From Candidatus Bathyarchaeota archaeon (GTDB lineage: Archaea > Thermoproteota > Bathyarchaeia > Bathyarchaeales > Bathyarchaeaceae): a DNA stretch of 64,000 nt. Below, piece by piece: positions 50,721 to 59,688 of this stretch. Position 1 is the stretch's first letter, and each line of letters opens with the position of its first letter. A program made the translations under genes and the position numbers. The stretch spans positions 1-64,000 of the forward strand of contig SOJZ01000029.1 of assembly GCA_004376295.1 (NCBI GenBank), in the 5' to 3' direction. The notes beneath the pieces are model-generated. The model ran no database searches and was not told where the DNA came from. It was given only the letters and a program-made list of their open reading frames with translations.

Positions 50721-50773
50721 TAAAAAAATTATAGGGGGGTCTAATAAGAGAGACTAGTGCAAATAACGGGACA
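50721..50773 (+). promoter_or_regulatory. Shared upstream element, copy B (GNAT gene)
   Basis: AAAAAATTATAGGGGGGTCT, then AATAAGAGAGAC and TGCAAATA, matches copy A upstream of gap. It ends 81 bp before the GNAT ATG. A TATA-like CCTTATAAC lies in between, about 50 bp upstream of the ATG. Confidence 0.5.
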
Positions 50774-50853
50774 GAATAGTCAACTTTTCAGAGAAAGCCT
50801 TATAACATAGCAACGTTTTCTTGTGGCAATCTTCCAGAAAGGAGAATTACGCT

Positions 50854-51180
50854 ATGCAGATTGTCAAGGAACCACGTGGACACCAAACGCTCTACCGACT
50901 TGTAGACAATCTAGATTGTATGCTAGGTCGAGCAATAACCTCAGAAACCACTGAAGAAGTCAGACTACACGAAATCTACGTAAAGCCTGAACATCGCGGA
51001 AAAGGCTACGGAAGTACACTCATGCAAGCAATCCTCAACGGAGACAAAACAAAACTGATAACATTATGCACAGGATTCACAAACATTCCATTCTTCAAAC
51101 AACACGACTTTGAAGTAACAGAAACCCGTGACAGCCTAGTTCTTATGAGCAGAAAAACGCTAACCCCCAAGATACAGTAA
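50854..51180 (+). CDS. GNAT-family acetyltransferase
   Basis: This 108-residue compact N-acetyltransferase has the acetyl-CoA pyrophosphate loop motif IYVKPEHRGKGYGSTLM (R/QxxGxG/A type) and a C-terminal strand pair (FFKQHDFEVTETRDSLVLM). The ATG at 50854 follows AGGAG by eight bases; the upstream TTG would add residues with no similarity. The substrate is unknown. Its leader shares an element with the gap gene. Confidence 0.85.
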   Translation: MQIVKEPRGHQTLYRLVDNLDCMLGRAITSETTEEVRLHEIYVKPEHRGKGYGSTLMQAILNGDKTKLITLCTGFTNIPFFKQHDFEVTETRDSLVLMSRKTLTPKIQ

Positions 51181-51265
51181 CAGCATTCTGAAACTGCTCT
51201 CCTTTTACAAGCTACAAAAAAATTATTGTCTCCCATTATACATAATGAATGCTTAGGGCTTCAAC

Positions 51266-52303
51266 TTGGGAGTCAACCTCACACCCATCATAATCAAAAA
51301 AACAATACGTTTAGAAGACCTCAGAGGCAAAAACCTTGCAGTAGACGCCAACAACACACTATATCAATTCTTATCGTTAATTCGAACACCAGACGGAACA
51401 CCCCTAAAAGACTCAAACGGACACATCACTTCCCACCTCACAGGACTCATGTCCCGCTCCACACATCTAATACACAATTACGGAATTAACCTAATCTTCG
51501 TTTTTGACGGAAAACCCCCACCACTCAAAGAACAAGAAATCCTAAAGAGACGAGAACTCCGAGAAAAGGCTACAAAAGAATGGAAAAAAGCACTTGAAAC
51601 TAAAGACTACGCCACAGCTTTCTCCAAAGCAGTTATGACAAGCCGCTTAACAAAACCATTAATTGATGACGCAAAACAACTCCTCAAACTCCTCGGAATA
51701 CCTTATGTTCAAGCACCCAGCGAGGCCGAAGCTCAAACAGCCTACATGGCTGCAAGAGGCGACGTTTGGGCATCAAGCAGCCGTGACTACGACGCTCTCC
51801 TTTTCGGATCACCCCGCCTCTTAAGATATCTCACAATCTCAGGAAAAGAGTTTCTACCCAGCAAGGGAGTTTCTCGACCATTGAAACCAGAACTCATCGA
51901 CTTGAAGAAACTTCTGGCCTATCATGAACTCACTCATAAACAACTCATAGACCTCGCAATCTTGATTGGAACCGACTTTAACAAAGGAGTGAAAGGAATA
52001 GGCCCCAAAACAGCCTTAAAACTATTGAAGAAACATGGCAACATAGAGAAACTACCCAACAACGTTAGGTCAAAGGTCCCTGAACACTACAATGAAGTTC
52101 GAAAAATCTTCCTAAAACCCAACATCACATCCGACTACACTCTTAAATATGGAAAACTCGACGAAAAGAACCTCTATCAATTTCTCTGCAACCAACGAGA
52201 CTTCTCTAAAAAACGTGTAGAAACTGTTGTTCAAAGAATGAAGAAGTTTTACTCAACCAAAAAACAAACCAGCTTAAAAAAATGGGTCGCTATAACTGAC
52301 TAG
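51266..52303 (+). CDS. fen: Flap endonuclease 1
   Basis: FEN1 removes 5' flaps in Okazaki-fragment maturation and repair. The 345-residue protein has the N domain (LAVDANNTLYQFLSLIR, FVFDGKPPPLK), the I domain acidic cluster (QAPSEAEAQTAYMA, SSRDYDALLFG), the helix-hairpin-helix LIGTDFNKGVKGIGPKTAL, and a C-terminal PCNA-interaction box QTSLKKWV. It starts at TTG, giving MGVNLTPII as in other archaeal FEN1. Its codons end in A/C, as in gap and in the GNAT gene. Confidence 0.96.
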   Translation: MGVNLTPIIIKKTIRLEDLRGKNLAVDANNTLYQFLSLIRTPDGTPLKDSNGHITSHLTGLMSRSTHLIHNYGINLIFVFDGKPPPLKEQEILKRRELREKATKEWKKALETKDYATAFSKAVMTSRLTKPLIDDAKQLLKLLGIPYVQAPSEAEAQTAYMAARGDVWASSSRDYDALLFGSPRLLRYLTISGKEFLPSKGVSRPLKPELIDLKKLLAYHELTHKQLIDLAILIGTDFNKGVKGIGPKTALKLLKKHGNIEKLPNNVRSKVPEHYNEVRKIFLKPNITSDYTLKYGKLDEKNLYQFLCNQRDFSKKRVETVVQRMKKFYSTKKQTSLKKWVAITD

Positions 52304-52423
52304 TATTTTTGAGACGTAACCGTCATTTACTCCCAAACCTCCGAACAGTAGGACCGGACAGACCGAAAAAATGACAAGCCCATCAGACTACTCTCAAAGA
52401 ACTTGACGCACAAAGATTCCAGG

Positions 52424-52717
52424 CTACTCAGTTTCGCCTTCCTTTGCTTCCACTACTGTTTCCGCTTCCACTTTTTCCTCCGCTTTTCCAACCACTTCTG
52501 CTTCAGCGAATCTTCGACTTATCCTCGTTATCTTTATCCGCACATGCTCACCAGGTTTGGCATTTGAAACGAAGCACACAAGTCCCTTGATTCGCGCAAC
52601 GCCTTCGCCTCGACGGCTGGTCTCTTCAATTTCCACATCGTATTCTTTTCCTACCTCAACAGGTTTTGGGGGAAATCGTGGGGCAAATCCTCTGCGCTCT
52701 CCTCTTTCATAACTCAT
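52424..52717 (-). CDS. TRAM-domain protein
   Basis: This 97-residue protein is dominated by a TRAM domain (VEVGKEYDVEIEETSRRGEG, VARIKGLVCFVSNAKPGEHV), an RNA-binding beta-barrel, with basic N- and acidic C-terminal tails. Archaeal single TRAM proteins act as RNA chaperones. The ATG at 52717 follows AGGTGA. It is the last gene of a TRAM-OB-TRAM unit. Confidence 0.88.
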   Translation of the reverse strand: MSYERGERRGFAPRFPPKPVEVGKEYDVEIEETSRRGEGVARIKGLVCFVSNAKPGEHVRIKITRISRRFAEAEVVGKAEEKVEAETVVEAKEGETE

Positions 52718-52777
52718 CGTTTTCACCTCTGCTTATTTCTGAACTAAGTTATTCATTTTGAAGAAACTGATGTTAAT

Positions 52778-53068
52778 CTATGTGACGTTTAGGGTTCCGT
52801 ATTTCCCTACGTTTAGTTGGATCTCTCCTCTGAACGAAGTAATATATCCGTTTTCAATCTTGACTGTGTCGTCAACGTTAACTTGACCGATTTGTTCGTT
52901 CCACAGGGTTAGCTTTATTGTACCAGTGTCATCGCTAACGAGAGCGTCCGCAACTTGGTATGTCTCATTTTTATACCTTGACTGAACTTCGCGAGTATCT
53001 GATTTTTCGGTTACCTTTGCTACGACATTTACTTTCCTCATTCCATTTCTCAACTCTTTAATTTTCAA
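52778..53068 (-). CDS. Single OB-fold SSB/RPA-like protein
   Basis: A 96-residue OB-fold protein beginning MKIKELRNGMRKVNVVAKV, with DDTGTIKLTLWNEQIGQVNV and a final strand GEIQLNVGKYGTL. It is related to the C-terminal domain of the protein at 49537. It probably binds single-stranded nucleic acid. Its start overlaps the stop of the upstream TRAM gene by four bases (ATGA), and it lies between two TRAM genes. Confidence 0.85.
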   Translation of the reverse strand: MKIKELRNGMRKVNVVAKVTEKSDTREVQSRYKNETYQVADALVSDDTGTIKLTLWNEQIGQVNVDDTVKIENGYITSFRGEIQLNVGKYGTLNVT

Positions 53069-53358
53069 AACGTTTCCTCCTGTCTGTTTATTTTTTCCGC
53101 GATGGCAAATTTTTTGCCAACACTCACGATTTTCACCTTCACACGCTCCCCGACCTTCACTTGAGGTACAAATATTAGAAAGTTCTGTATTCTCGCTATT
53201 CCGTCGCCTCTTGTGCCAATGTCATTTATGACCACGTCGATTTCTTGCCCTTTTCTAACTGGAACTGGTTGAAAAGGTATAGCATTGAACTTCCGTTCTC
53301 TCTTATGTTTGCGTCTCGGTCTTACGTGCCTTGGTTTTTCTGAAAGCCTTCTCGGCAT
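53065..53358 (-). CDS. TRAM-domain protein
   Basis: A 97-residue protein with a basic, Arg-rich N-terminus (RHVRPRRKHKRERKF) and a C-terminal TRAM domain (VRKGQEIDVVINDIGTRGDG, IARIQNFLIFVPQVKVGERV). It is probably an RNA-binding protein or RNA chaperone. It is the first gene of the TRAM-OB-TRAM operon. Confidence 0.87.
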   Translation of the reverse strand: MPRRLSEKPRHVRPRRKHKRERKFNAIPFQPVPVRKGQEIDVVINDIGTRGDGIARIQNFLIFVPQVKVGERVKVKIVSVGKKFAIAEKINRQEETF

Positions 53359-53750
53359 CTGTTCTTTCGTCCCTTATCGCGGAACCAGCCATCCAGACAG
53401 AACTGCATTGTCGGTAAAACGACTTCTAGCGTAGCTCCGTTCCGGTATGCCGGTGAAGATGAAGGATCATTGATGTTGAATATAAGTTTTGTCATGTAGA
53501 GATTTCGTAGATTGGAAGTGGTGGTAGGCAGACTAGATTAAAAGACGCACATGAACTAAATAGGCAAGGACTCACGTAGAAAGACAGAGACACGTATACT
53601 TAGGTCTAGGATCTAACATGGCTTAATGGAAAAGTCAAACCCAGCACATCTGGTTCTTGTTGCAAACAACGAAACTATATTTTCATTGGTTAACGATCTA
53701 AATGTAAATTTTATAAAAGATGCTGCCTAAACTTGCACAGGGATAAGAGT
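53359..53750. other. Intergenic region upstream of mscS
   Basis: This 392-bp gap contains a TATA-like TTTTATAAAAG at about 53710 for the mscS gene and a 34-codon frame at 53626-53730 (MEKSNPAHLVLVANN...) that may be chance because it overlaps that promoter. Nothing else is recognised. Confidence 0.45.
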
Positions 53751-54518
53751 ATGTTTCCTGAAATCCCATATCCATACTCAACCATTCTTGAAATTGCTAT
53801 CACCATTATTGTTGCAGCGATTTCGGAGCGTGTTGTCACAAGGTACTTGAAACGTTTTTCTAAGCGGAGAGAGTTGCCGCCAGAAGTTGGAAACGGCTTG
53901 GTATTGATCGCTCGGTTTCTGATCATAGTAGGAGCAGTCATCACGCTTTTCAGGGTTGGAGGGTTGTCCACTGAGTGGTTCACGGCGATTTCAGCGCTCG
54001 CAGGCGCAGCGATTGGCTTCTCCTCAACCAAAACGCTTGGAAACTTTATTGCAGGTTTATACATACTCATTGCGCGACCGTTTCGAGTGCAAGACTACGT
54101 TTCCATAGCTGGTACTGAAGGCATCGTCAAAGAAATAACAATTAATTACACAAAGATTTTGACACCTGGAAACACGACGGTCTCTATGACTAACCAGAAA
54201 ATCTTGGATCAAGACATCATCAATTATCGGTACAAAAGTGGAAAGTCTCGCCTCTACTGCTACAGTTTTGAACTAAGCTTTGACCACTCTTTGCCGACGA
54301 ATAAACTGGAAAAAACCTTTGACAAGGTGATTAAACGATACGAGGAAAAGCTTCCGAGAAAACCTGAGTATGGGATGACTAAACTGACTAGGCTGGAAAG
54401 ACACTATATGTTCTATCTTTACTTCAAAAACCCCAAAGACATTTTCACCCAGCAGCCCACATTTCTGAAAGAGATAACCAAAGCATGGGACAAAGCAAAG
54501 GCTTCAAGTTCCAGTTAA
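53751..54518 (+). CDS. MscS-type mechanosensitive channel
   Basis: The 255-residue membrane protein has two to three N-terminal helices, the pore-helix region with Gly/Ala packing (AISALAGAAIGFSSTKTLGN), and the beta domain (ARPFRVQDYVSIAGTEGIVK), followed by an alpha/beta vestibule. Channels of this family release solutes on hypo-osmotic shock. The ATG at 53751 follows AGGG by eight bases; an in-frame TTG lies six codons upstream. The length is typical for the short archaeal forms. Confidence 0.9.
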   Translation: MFPEIPYPYSTILEIAITIIVAAISERVVTRYLKRFSKRRELPPEVGNGLVLIARFLIIVGAVITLFRVGGLSTEWFTAISALAGAAIGFSSTKTLGNFIAGLYILIARPFRVQDYVSIAGTEGIVKEITINYTKILTPGNTTVSMTNQKILDQDIINYRYKSGKSRLYCYSFELSFDHSLPTNKLEKTFDKVIKRYEEKLPRKPEYGMTKLTRLERHYMFYLYFKNPKDIFTQQPTFLKEITKAWDKAKASSSS

Positions 54519-54542
54519 CATTAGACAAGAAATGACCATTCG

Positions 54543-55736
54543 CTAAATTGGTATAAGTGCCTTCAAGAGGATGAGCATGATATATGCCATAACAGAGATA
54601 GCCGCCGCTTTCTTCCACGTAAATTCACGTGCGAAATGTAACGCGATGGTGCCGAGTGCTGCCGTCCATGCATGGACAGTGAACGGGAGGTAATAACGTA
54701 GATTGTACACTAAGGTAGTACCCCAATTATCTTGGATGATCTGATTCCACAACGCAAGTCCAATTTCCTCCTCTCCTGCAACCGGACTCCACGCTTTTAG
54801 TGGAAAACTAAGTGATGAAAGCATATTTATTAGAAGCGCATCAATTGCGATGTAAACCATTGTGACGGCAAACACGTATCCAACAACATTGAATAACGCG
54901 CTCCATGAGCCAGTTTCGCCACCAAAGATCTTAATCGTCAGTAATAGAAGGCCAGCGTATAGAATCCATCTGACGATGAAATCAGTAGCTGAGCCCATTA
55001 AAGAACTAACTAACCATCCAGTGAAAAAGCCTGAGGCGAGAGGGGAAACATATTCTCCAAAATACAAATCATCGATTTTCATTGTTAAATTTGCGGCGTC
55101 AGAAGGCAACCAAGCTAATCGGAATTCTAATCCCGTTATGTTTTTCCAGTCTGGAGAATTAACAGAAACCCAACCTTGCCCTGGACCAACATTAGCTGTT
55201 AGATTCGCCCATTCATTACTTGAGCTTGTTATATTATTGCTTAAATCGTATTTGAAGTAACGATTTTCCTCGTAAGAAAATAATTGTAATGTTGCGTTAG
55301 AACTCGGAGGCTTCTCGTTTTGGTGTATCCATTTAATTCGAAAAGACAATCCTCTGTAACCTGAGTCTCCTGAACAGTCAAACGGTCCTATTTCGGTTAG
55401 TTTCATCCAGATATACGTGTCATTGGAAGAGAAAGATTTCACACTATAATTTCCAACTATACGATCTGTGTCATTCAATAACACTCCGTTAGAAATCCAA
55501 AGTGAAGTTGATTCGGTCCATGAATCTGCCTCAGGCGTCGGATTTTCAAAAAATGTCTTTGAGGCACTAATATATTGTGCCCCCGCTGTGACAAGCACAG
55601 TGATCAACAAAATTAGCATAGGACCCTTAACGTCAGGTTTTTTAACGATTTCTTTAAATGCCTCAAATGGCGAATACAAAACCCTGAATATTTCACGGAC
55701 AAACAACTTTTTCTTGTTCACCTTTCGCTCTTTCAT
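54543..55736 (-). CDS. Yip1-like membrane protein with large extracytoplasmic insert
   Basis: It begins with the Yip1-type entry (IFRVLYSPFEAFKEIVKKPD) and one membrane helix (GPMLILLITVLVTAGAQYI). A roughly 190-residue, probably extracytoplasmic domain rich in N-x-S/T sites and beta strands follows (NATLQLFSYEEN, EFRLAWLPSDAANLTMKIDD), like a carbohydrate-binding sandwich. Four to five C-terminal helices then complete the Yip1 domain. The ATG at 55736 is preferred; an in-frame ATG at 55784 lies upstream. The function is unknown; an envelope role is likely. Confidence 0.65.
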   Translation of the reverse strand: MKERKVNKKKLFVREIFRVLYSPFEAFKEIVKKPDVKGPMLILLITVLVTAGAQYISASKTFFENPTPEADSWTESTSLWISNGVLLNDTDRIVGNYSVKSFSSNDTYIWMKLTEIGPFDCSGDSGYRGLSFRIKWIHQNEKPPSSNATLQLFSYEENRYFKYDLSNNITSSSNEWANLTANVGPGQGWVSVNSPDWKNITGLEFRLAWLPSDAANLTMKIDDLYFGEYVSPLASGFFTGWLVSSLMGSATDFIVRWILYAGLLLLTIKIFGGETGSWSALFNVVGYVFAVTMVYIAIDALLINMLSSLSFPLKAWSPVAGEEEIGLALWNQIIQDNWGTTLVYNLRYYLPFTVHAWTAALGTIALHFAREFTWKKAAAISVMAYIMLILLKALIPI

Positions 55737-55885
55737 ATCGACGCTTATAATATAAAAGATGTGTTTCAACTGATTCCTAAACACTCTAACGAAACTTAGT
55801 CAGGCTCTATTGTTTCAACACTTCATCGATTGTCAAATTCCGCTATAGTTGCTGTTACCAATTAGTTGTGTAATGTAATAACGCC

Positions 55886-57397
55886 TCAAAGTCCGAGCTT
55901 GAACTTTCTATAGGTATTGTAATCCACAAATTCTATGTGCTCATTTTCAATCTGATGCTGCACAGTGAATTTTTGTCGGCGCTTTTTCTCCTCGACCTGA
56001 CTGGTTGTAATCAGAGAATAAGCATCGCTTCCAGCCCCAGACCCATAACTAACAAGTATTATCCTCTCGTTTGACTTGGCTTTGTCCAGAACCGCCGCCA
56101 ATCCAATAGGTGAAGCGCAGGAGTACGTATTGCCAAACTTAGAGACTTTGAGACCAAGCATGTACTGTTCCTCTTTGAACCCTAGTTCCTTGGCCACTTT
56201 GATTGGAAAGCCTACGTTAGGCTGATGGGAAATGAAGTAGTTCACGTCGCTAGGTTGGAGATTTAACTTCGCCATCAATTTTCTACACGCCTTCACCACA
56301 TGCTTAAAGTAGGCAGGCTCACCGGTAAAACGACCACCATGTCTGGGATATGGTTCAAGCGCCCTCCTCCAAAAGTCGGGCGTATCCGATGTGCACGAGT
56401 ACCAACCCTCCACTTCAGCGATGACATCTTGCATGCCGAAGATGAAGGCTGAACCACCATAACCAACAAAGAGGTCTAATTCCCCTCCAGGCTCCTCTCT
56501 AGGCGCAGCCTGAGAATTATCGGTGCCTATCACCATGGCGTAAGTTGTACTCGCACCAGGATAGTACACCAGTGATGTTGCGTCTTTGAACATGCTTGTT
56601 GCAGCCTTGCACGCAAACTCCGTGTCAACTGCGTCTACGCCCTGCAAGCCATCGATTTTTTCTTCCTCACCAAGCTTCAACACCTGAGCTACTTTGGAAG
56701 CGATAGGCTTAACCGCATAAGGATTAGACTCTGAACCCACATATACCTTACCCACAAGCGAAGAGTCTACGCCAGAATGAATCAGAGCCATTTTCCCAGC
56801 CTCAACCGCAGCCGTGATGGCGTCTTCATCCATGAATGGTATGGACCTTTCCATGGCTCCTTCTTTAATTCTGAATTTGGAGACGTACACTCCATATCCG
56901 ACGATTCCAGGCGTCTCATACTCCTTTTTGGGTTTAGTCACTTCGTATTTCTGGTGTGGGTAGTACCCATCAGCAAAAGTGAATGCTAAAGAGATCGTTG
57001 GGATTATCTCGCTCTGCTTCACGGCATATCTTCTTCTGAATCTTGGAACAACGTTTCTGCCTTCAAGGCTGGAGAGTTCGATTTCTTTGTTGTTCAAAAT
57101 GAGATCAGTTAACCTGCATGGGACTCTTACCTTTCCATTATGAAATGCGACAATCCCGTAGATGTAGGGGCCGAACTTAGTAAATCTGTTTGTAGGTTTA
57201 TTGACAAGAGTACAAACTTCTAGTGTTCCTTTTTCGTAGAAGAAGTCGATGTCTTCCATCTTGCCGAAACTTTTCCGTCCACACTTTCCACAGTAGTCTT
57301 TGGATCTGAAGTATTCTCTGTCGCAGACGCCGCATCGACTGCCTCTGAGCCTATCACCTATGTATGAGACTCTCCTTTCTATAGGTTCGCTGCTCAT
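55886..57397 (-). CDS. DUF35-HMG-CoA synthase fusion
   Basis: The first 130 residues are a DUF35 protein: a zinc ribbon (CGVCDREYFRSKDYCGKCG) plus an OB fold. From residue 160 an archaeal HMG-CoA synthase follows: GYGVYVSKFRI, SESNPYAVKP with the catalytic Glu, DTEFACKAATSMF with the nucleophilic Cys, and SHQPNVGFP with His. HMG-CoA synthase condenses acetyl-CoA and acetoacetyl-CoA for mevalonate and lipid synthesis. In other archaea DUF35, thiolase and synthase are three proteins in one channelling complex; here DUF35 is fused in. The stop of the upstream thiolase-like gene lies one base before its ATG. Confidence 0.9.
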   Translation of the reverse strand: MSSEPIERRVSYIGDRLRGSRCGVCDREYFRSKDYCGKCGRKSFGKMEDIDFFYEKGTLEVCTLVNKPTNRFTKFGPYIYGIVAFHNGKVRVPCRLTDLILNNKEIELSSLEGRNVVPRFRRRYAVKQSEIIPTISLAFTFADGYYPHQKYEVTKPKKEYETPGIVGYGVYVSKFRIKEGAMERSIPFMDEDAITAAVEAGKMALIHSGVDSSLVGKVYVGSESNPYAVKPIASKVAQVLKLGEEEKIDGLQGVDAVDTEFACKAATSMFKDATSLVYYPGASTTYAMVIGTDNSQAAPREEPGGELDLFVGYGGSAFIFGMQDVIAEVEGWYSCTSDTPDFWRRALEPYPRHGGRFTGEPAYFKHVVKACRKLMAKLNLQPSDVNYFISHQPNVGFPIKVAKELGFKEEQYMLGLKVSKFGNTYSCASPIGLAAVLDKAKSNERIILVSYGSGAGSDAYSLITTSQVEEKKRRQKFTVQHQIENEHIEFVDYNTYRKFKLGL

Positions 57398-57398
57398 G

Positions 57399-58598
57399 TT
57401 AATCCCTACTTAAGATGTGAACGTACGCTTTTGTTCCGAATCCCTCGAGTTCTAAGACACATCCATACTGTGGAGTCTCATCTGCGTTCACTTGTCTATC
57501 GCCAGCTTCTCCTTTGAGTTGTTTAACGATTTCAAAGATTTGGGCTCCTCCAGTGGCTCCTAACGGGTTTCCATCCGCCTTGAGACCGCCGTTTGTGTTC
57601 ACAAAAAGCTTTTTTCCATCAACCTCGTAAAATCCTTTGTAATCTCTACAGCTGTTATAGATGTCAAGCCAAGCTTTACCCTTTTTTGAAAAGCCTAGGT
57701 CTTCTAAGGCTATCATTTCTAACAACGTAGATTGATCGTAGAGCTCGGCTAATTGAATATCGCTTACCTTTATTTTTGACATTTTAACAGCGTTTTCCAT
57801 CGCTATTTTGTTTGCGATGAATCCAGTTCTGTTCTCACGTGAGGGAAATGTGACGTAATCGGTGGCTGCACAATAACCCACAATGTATATTGGCGAATCA
57901 GCATGTGCCTTGGCCATTTTAGGACTTGCTAGAATTAAGGCGGCTGAACCATCTGAAATGGGGGCAAAATCGTATAGTCCCAGAGGCTTTCGTGCCTTAG
58001 ACCTTTCCTTCAAGACTCTATCCACGCTGACTTCTCTCTGAAACTGTGCGTATTCATTGTTCATTGCATGGTGATGATTCTTGACAGATATCTGAGCTAA
58101 AGCAATGTAAAACTTATTAAGGGATTCTCCGGAAATCTTATGTTTTCTGACGTATTCTCTGAGCATGAGTTCGTGATTTGCCTCGGGTGTACATCCAGCG
58201 TAGTAGCTCCACGGATCTTCCAGAAGCATTAGGTCGTCCCTGATTTTATCCCAGCGATCGGTCATTTTTTCTACCCCGCCCACTAAAACTAAGTCATGTC
58301 TCCCCGATTGGACCGCAAAGCAGGCGTTTAGAAGGGCGGAGCTGAATGACCTCGTTTTTTCCATATGAACATGTAATTCCAGCAACTCGGACAGGAAGCC
58401 CTCTTCAATTCCAATTTTGTTTGTGATTTGAAGGAAATAATCTGAAAAATAGCATGCATCAAGATTTTTCCGCTCTATACCGGCTGAATCTAAGGCGGTC
58501 AACCCGGCTTCTTGTACCATCTTTTCCGGCGCCTTTTCGTAATGCTCGCCAAACCTGGTTCTGCCAACACCGATTATGGCTGGGCACCTGTGTCCCAT
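57399..58598 (-). CDS. Thiolase-fold protein, catalytic residues apparently missing
   Basis: The 399-residue protein has an overall archaeal thiolase (SCP2-like) sequence (AIIGVGRTRFGEHY, LVGGVEKMTDRWD, FAPISDGSAALILA). However, the catalytic positions are altered: where CASG is expected the sequence is TRSFSSALL, the HDAFT motif reads YDQST, GHPxGATG reads GNPLGATG, and the C-terminal CxG is absent. It may act as a scaffold or in an altered reaction together with the DUF35-HMG-CoA synthase encoded next in the operon. The start is ATG. A true thiolase could be elsewhere in the genome. Confidence 0.8.
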   Translation of the reverse strand: MGHRCPAIIGVGRTRFGEHYEKAPEKMVQEAGLTALDSAGIERKNLDACYFSDYFLQITNKIGIEEGFLSELLELHVHMEKTRSFSSALLNACFAVQSGRHDLVLVGGVEKMTDRWDKIRDDLMLLEDPWSYYAGCTPEANHELMLREYVRKHKISGESLNKFYIALAQISVKNHHHAMNNEYAQFQREVSVDRVLKERSKARKPLGLYDFAPISDGSAALILASPKMAKAHADSPIYIVGYCAATDYVTFPSRENRTGFIANKIAMENAVKMSKIKVSDIQLAELYDQSTLLEMIALEDLGFSKKGKAWLDIYNSCRDYKGFYEVDGKKLFVNTNGGLKADGNPLGATGGAQIFEIVKQLKGEAGDRQVNADETPQYGCVLELEGFGTKAYVHILSRD

Positions 58599-58775
58599 AA
58601 ATTCGTGGTCTCCTTATCCTCAAAATCTTATGCTGTTCAACCTAGCCTTTTTAAGTGTTTGTGTTCGACAAAAGTTTCTAGAGTATAACGCAGATACTGA
58701 AGCACTGAGTGATATAAGTTTTTATCGTCTCTTGTAATGAATCATTGTCGAGTGTTTGTATAGGAGGACCTGTCT

Positions 58776-59084
58776 GTGAACGAGATTTATCGTCTCATCA
58801 TAACCGTTGAGGAAATTCGAGGTAGATGCCCTGTCTTCAAAGTTGGAGACAAAATAATCGTTGAAGAACCTGAAATAATTACCGAGAAAACGGATACGCT
58901 TTGCGTTCACGCGTTTGGCTCAATGTTATCTATGATCATTCCCTTAAGCCGAGGCGTTAGCTTCAGAGAGTTGGGCTTGGCGAAGGAAGAAGAAGAGGTC
59001 GGCCACGTACAGTGTCTCGACCCAGGGCCGCCCTACACCTCTGGTGGAACAGTTGTCTTCAAAATAGAACGAGAGAAAATCTAG
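58776..59084 (+). CDS. TIGR04076-like small protein
   Basis: This 102-residue protein starts at GTG eight bases after GGAGG. It has the pattern VEEIRGRCPVFKVGDKIIV, then LCVHAFGSMLSMIIPLSRGV, and a final Cys region (VQCLDPGPPYTSGG), matching the TIGR04076 family as I remember it. Conserved cysteines may bind a metal or Fe-S cluster. The function is not established. Confidence 0.7.
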   Translation: MNEIYRLIITVEEIRGRCPVFKVGDKIIVEEPEIITEKTDTLCVHAFGSMLSMIIPLSRGVSFRELGLAKEEEEVGHVQCLDPGPPYTSGGTVVFKIEREKI

Positions 59085-59360
59085 TGAAAGCCATCCAGCT
59101 AAATGGAGCGAGTTTAGTGGAAAAGTGGATATGCACATGCTCAAATTGTCTATGAACATCGTGTCGCCGTAGACGTTTCCTTGCCAAGCCATCTCAAATA
59201 GGCACAAGACTTCTGGAGCCTTCGCAGGAAAGAGAGGCTTCTTCTAATCATTTGTCTAATTGATAACGGAGACCAGTCATCCTGGGATATTGTTGTTTCT
59301 AAAATGAGTAGTTAATTGAAAATCTTAAATAGTTGTAGGTTTTAAGTTTAATTGAGTGAC

Positions 59361-59669
59361 ATGGCGGAAATTTGTCCAATATGCGGACTTCCTCGCGACA
59401 TATGTGTCTGCAGAGAAATCACTAAAGAACAACAACGAATCAGAGTTCGTTTGGAATTTCGAAAATGGAGGAAAGCTGTAACCATCATCGATGGCATAGA
59501 CGACAAGAACACCGATCTTGGGCGACTCGCCCAGAAATTCAAGACTTTTTGTGCTTGTGGAGGAACAGCTAAAAACAGGGAAATCCTTCTGCAAGGTGAC
59601 CACCGAGAGAAAGTGCGATCTTACCTCATTCAACTGGGGTACCTAGAAGAAAACATTGAACTTCAATGA
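59361..59669 (+). CDS. eIF1/SUI1 translation initiation factor
   Basis: The 102-residue protein has an N-terminal Cys knuckle (CPICGLPRDICVC) and the SUI1 domain (RKAVTIIDGIDDKNTDLGRL, FCACGGTAKNREILLQGDH). aIF1 aids start-codon selection on the small ribosomal subunit. The ATG at 59361 is preferred over the in-frame TTG at 59352. A TATA-like CTTAAATAG lies about 35 bp upstream. A zinc-ribbon gene follows 19 bp later. Confidence 0.93.
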   Translation: MAEICPICGLPRDICVCREITKEQQRIRVRLEFRKWRKAVTIIDGIDDKNTDLGRLAQKFKTFCACGGTAKNREILLQGDHREKVRSYLIQLGYLEENIELQ

Positions 59670-59688
59670 ATAAACAGGGCGAAAGAGC

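Noticed and set aside
50529-50723. 64-residue frame over the 10-bp ATCT array
   Set aside because: Hydrophobic composition is caused by the pyrimidine repeat; a 10-bp period cannot keep a codon-based repeat.
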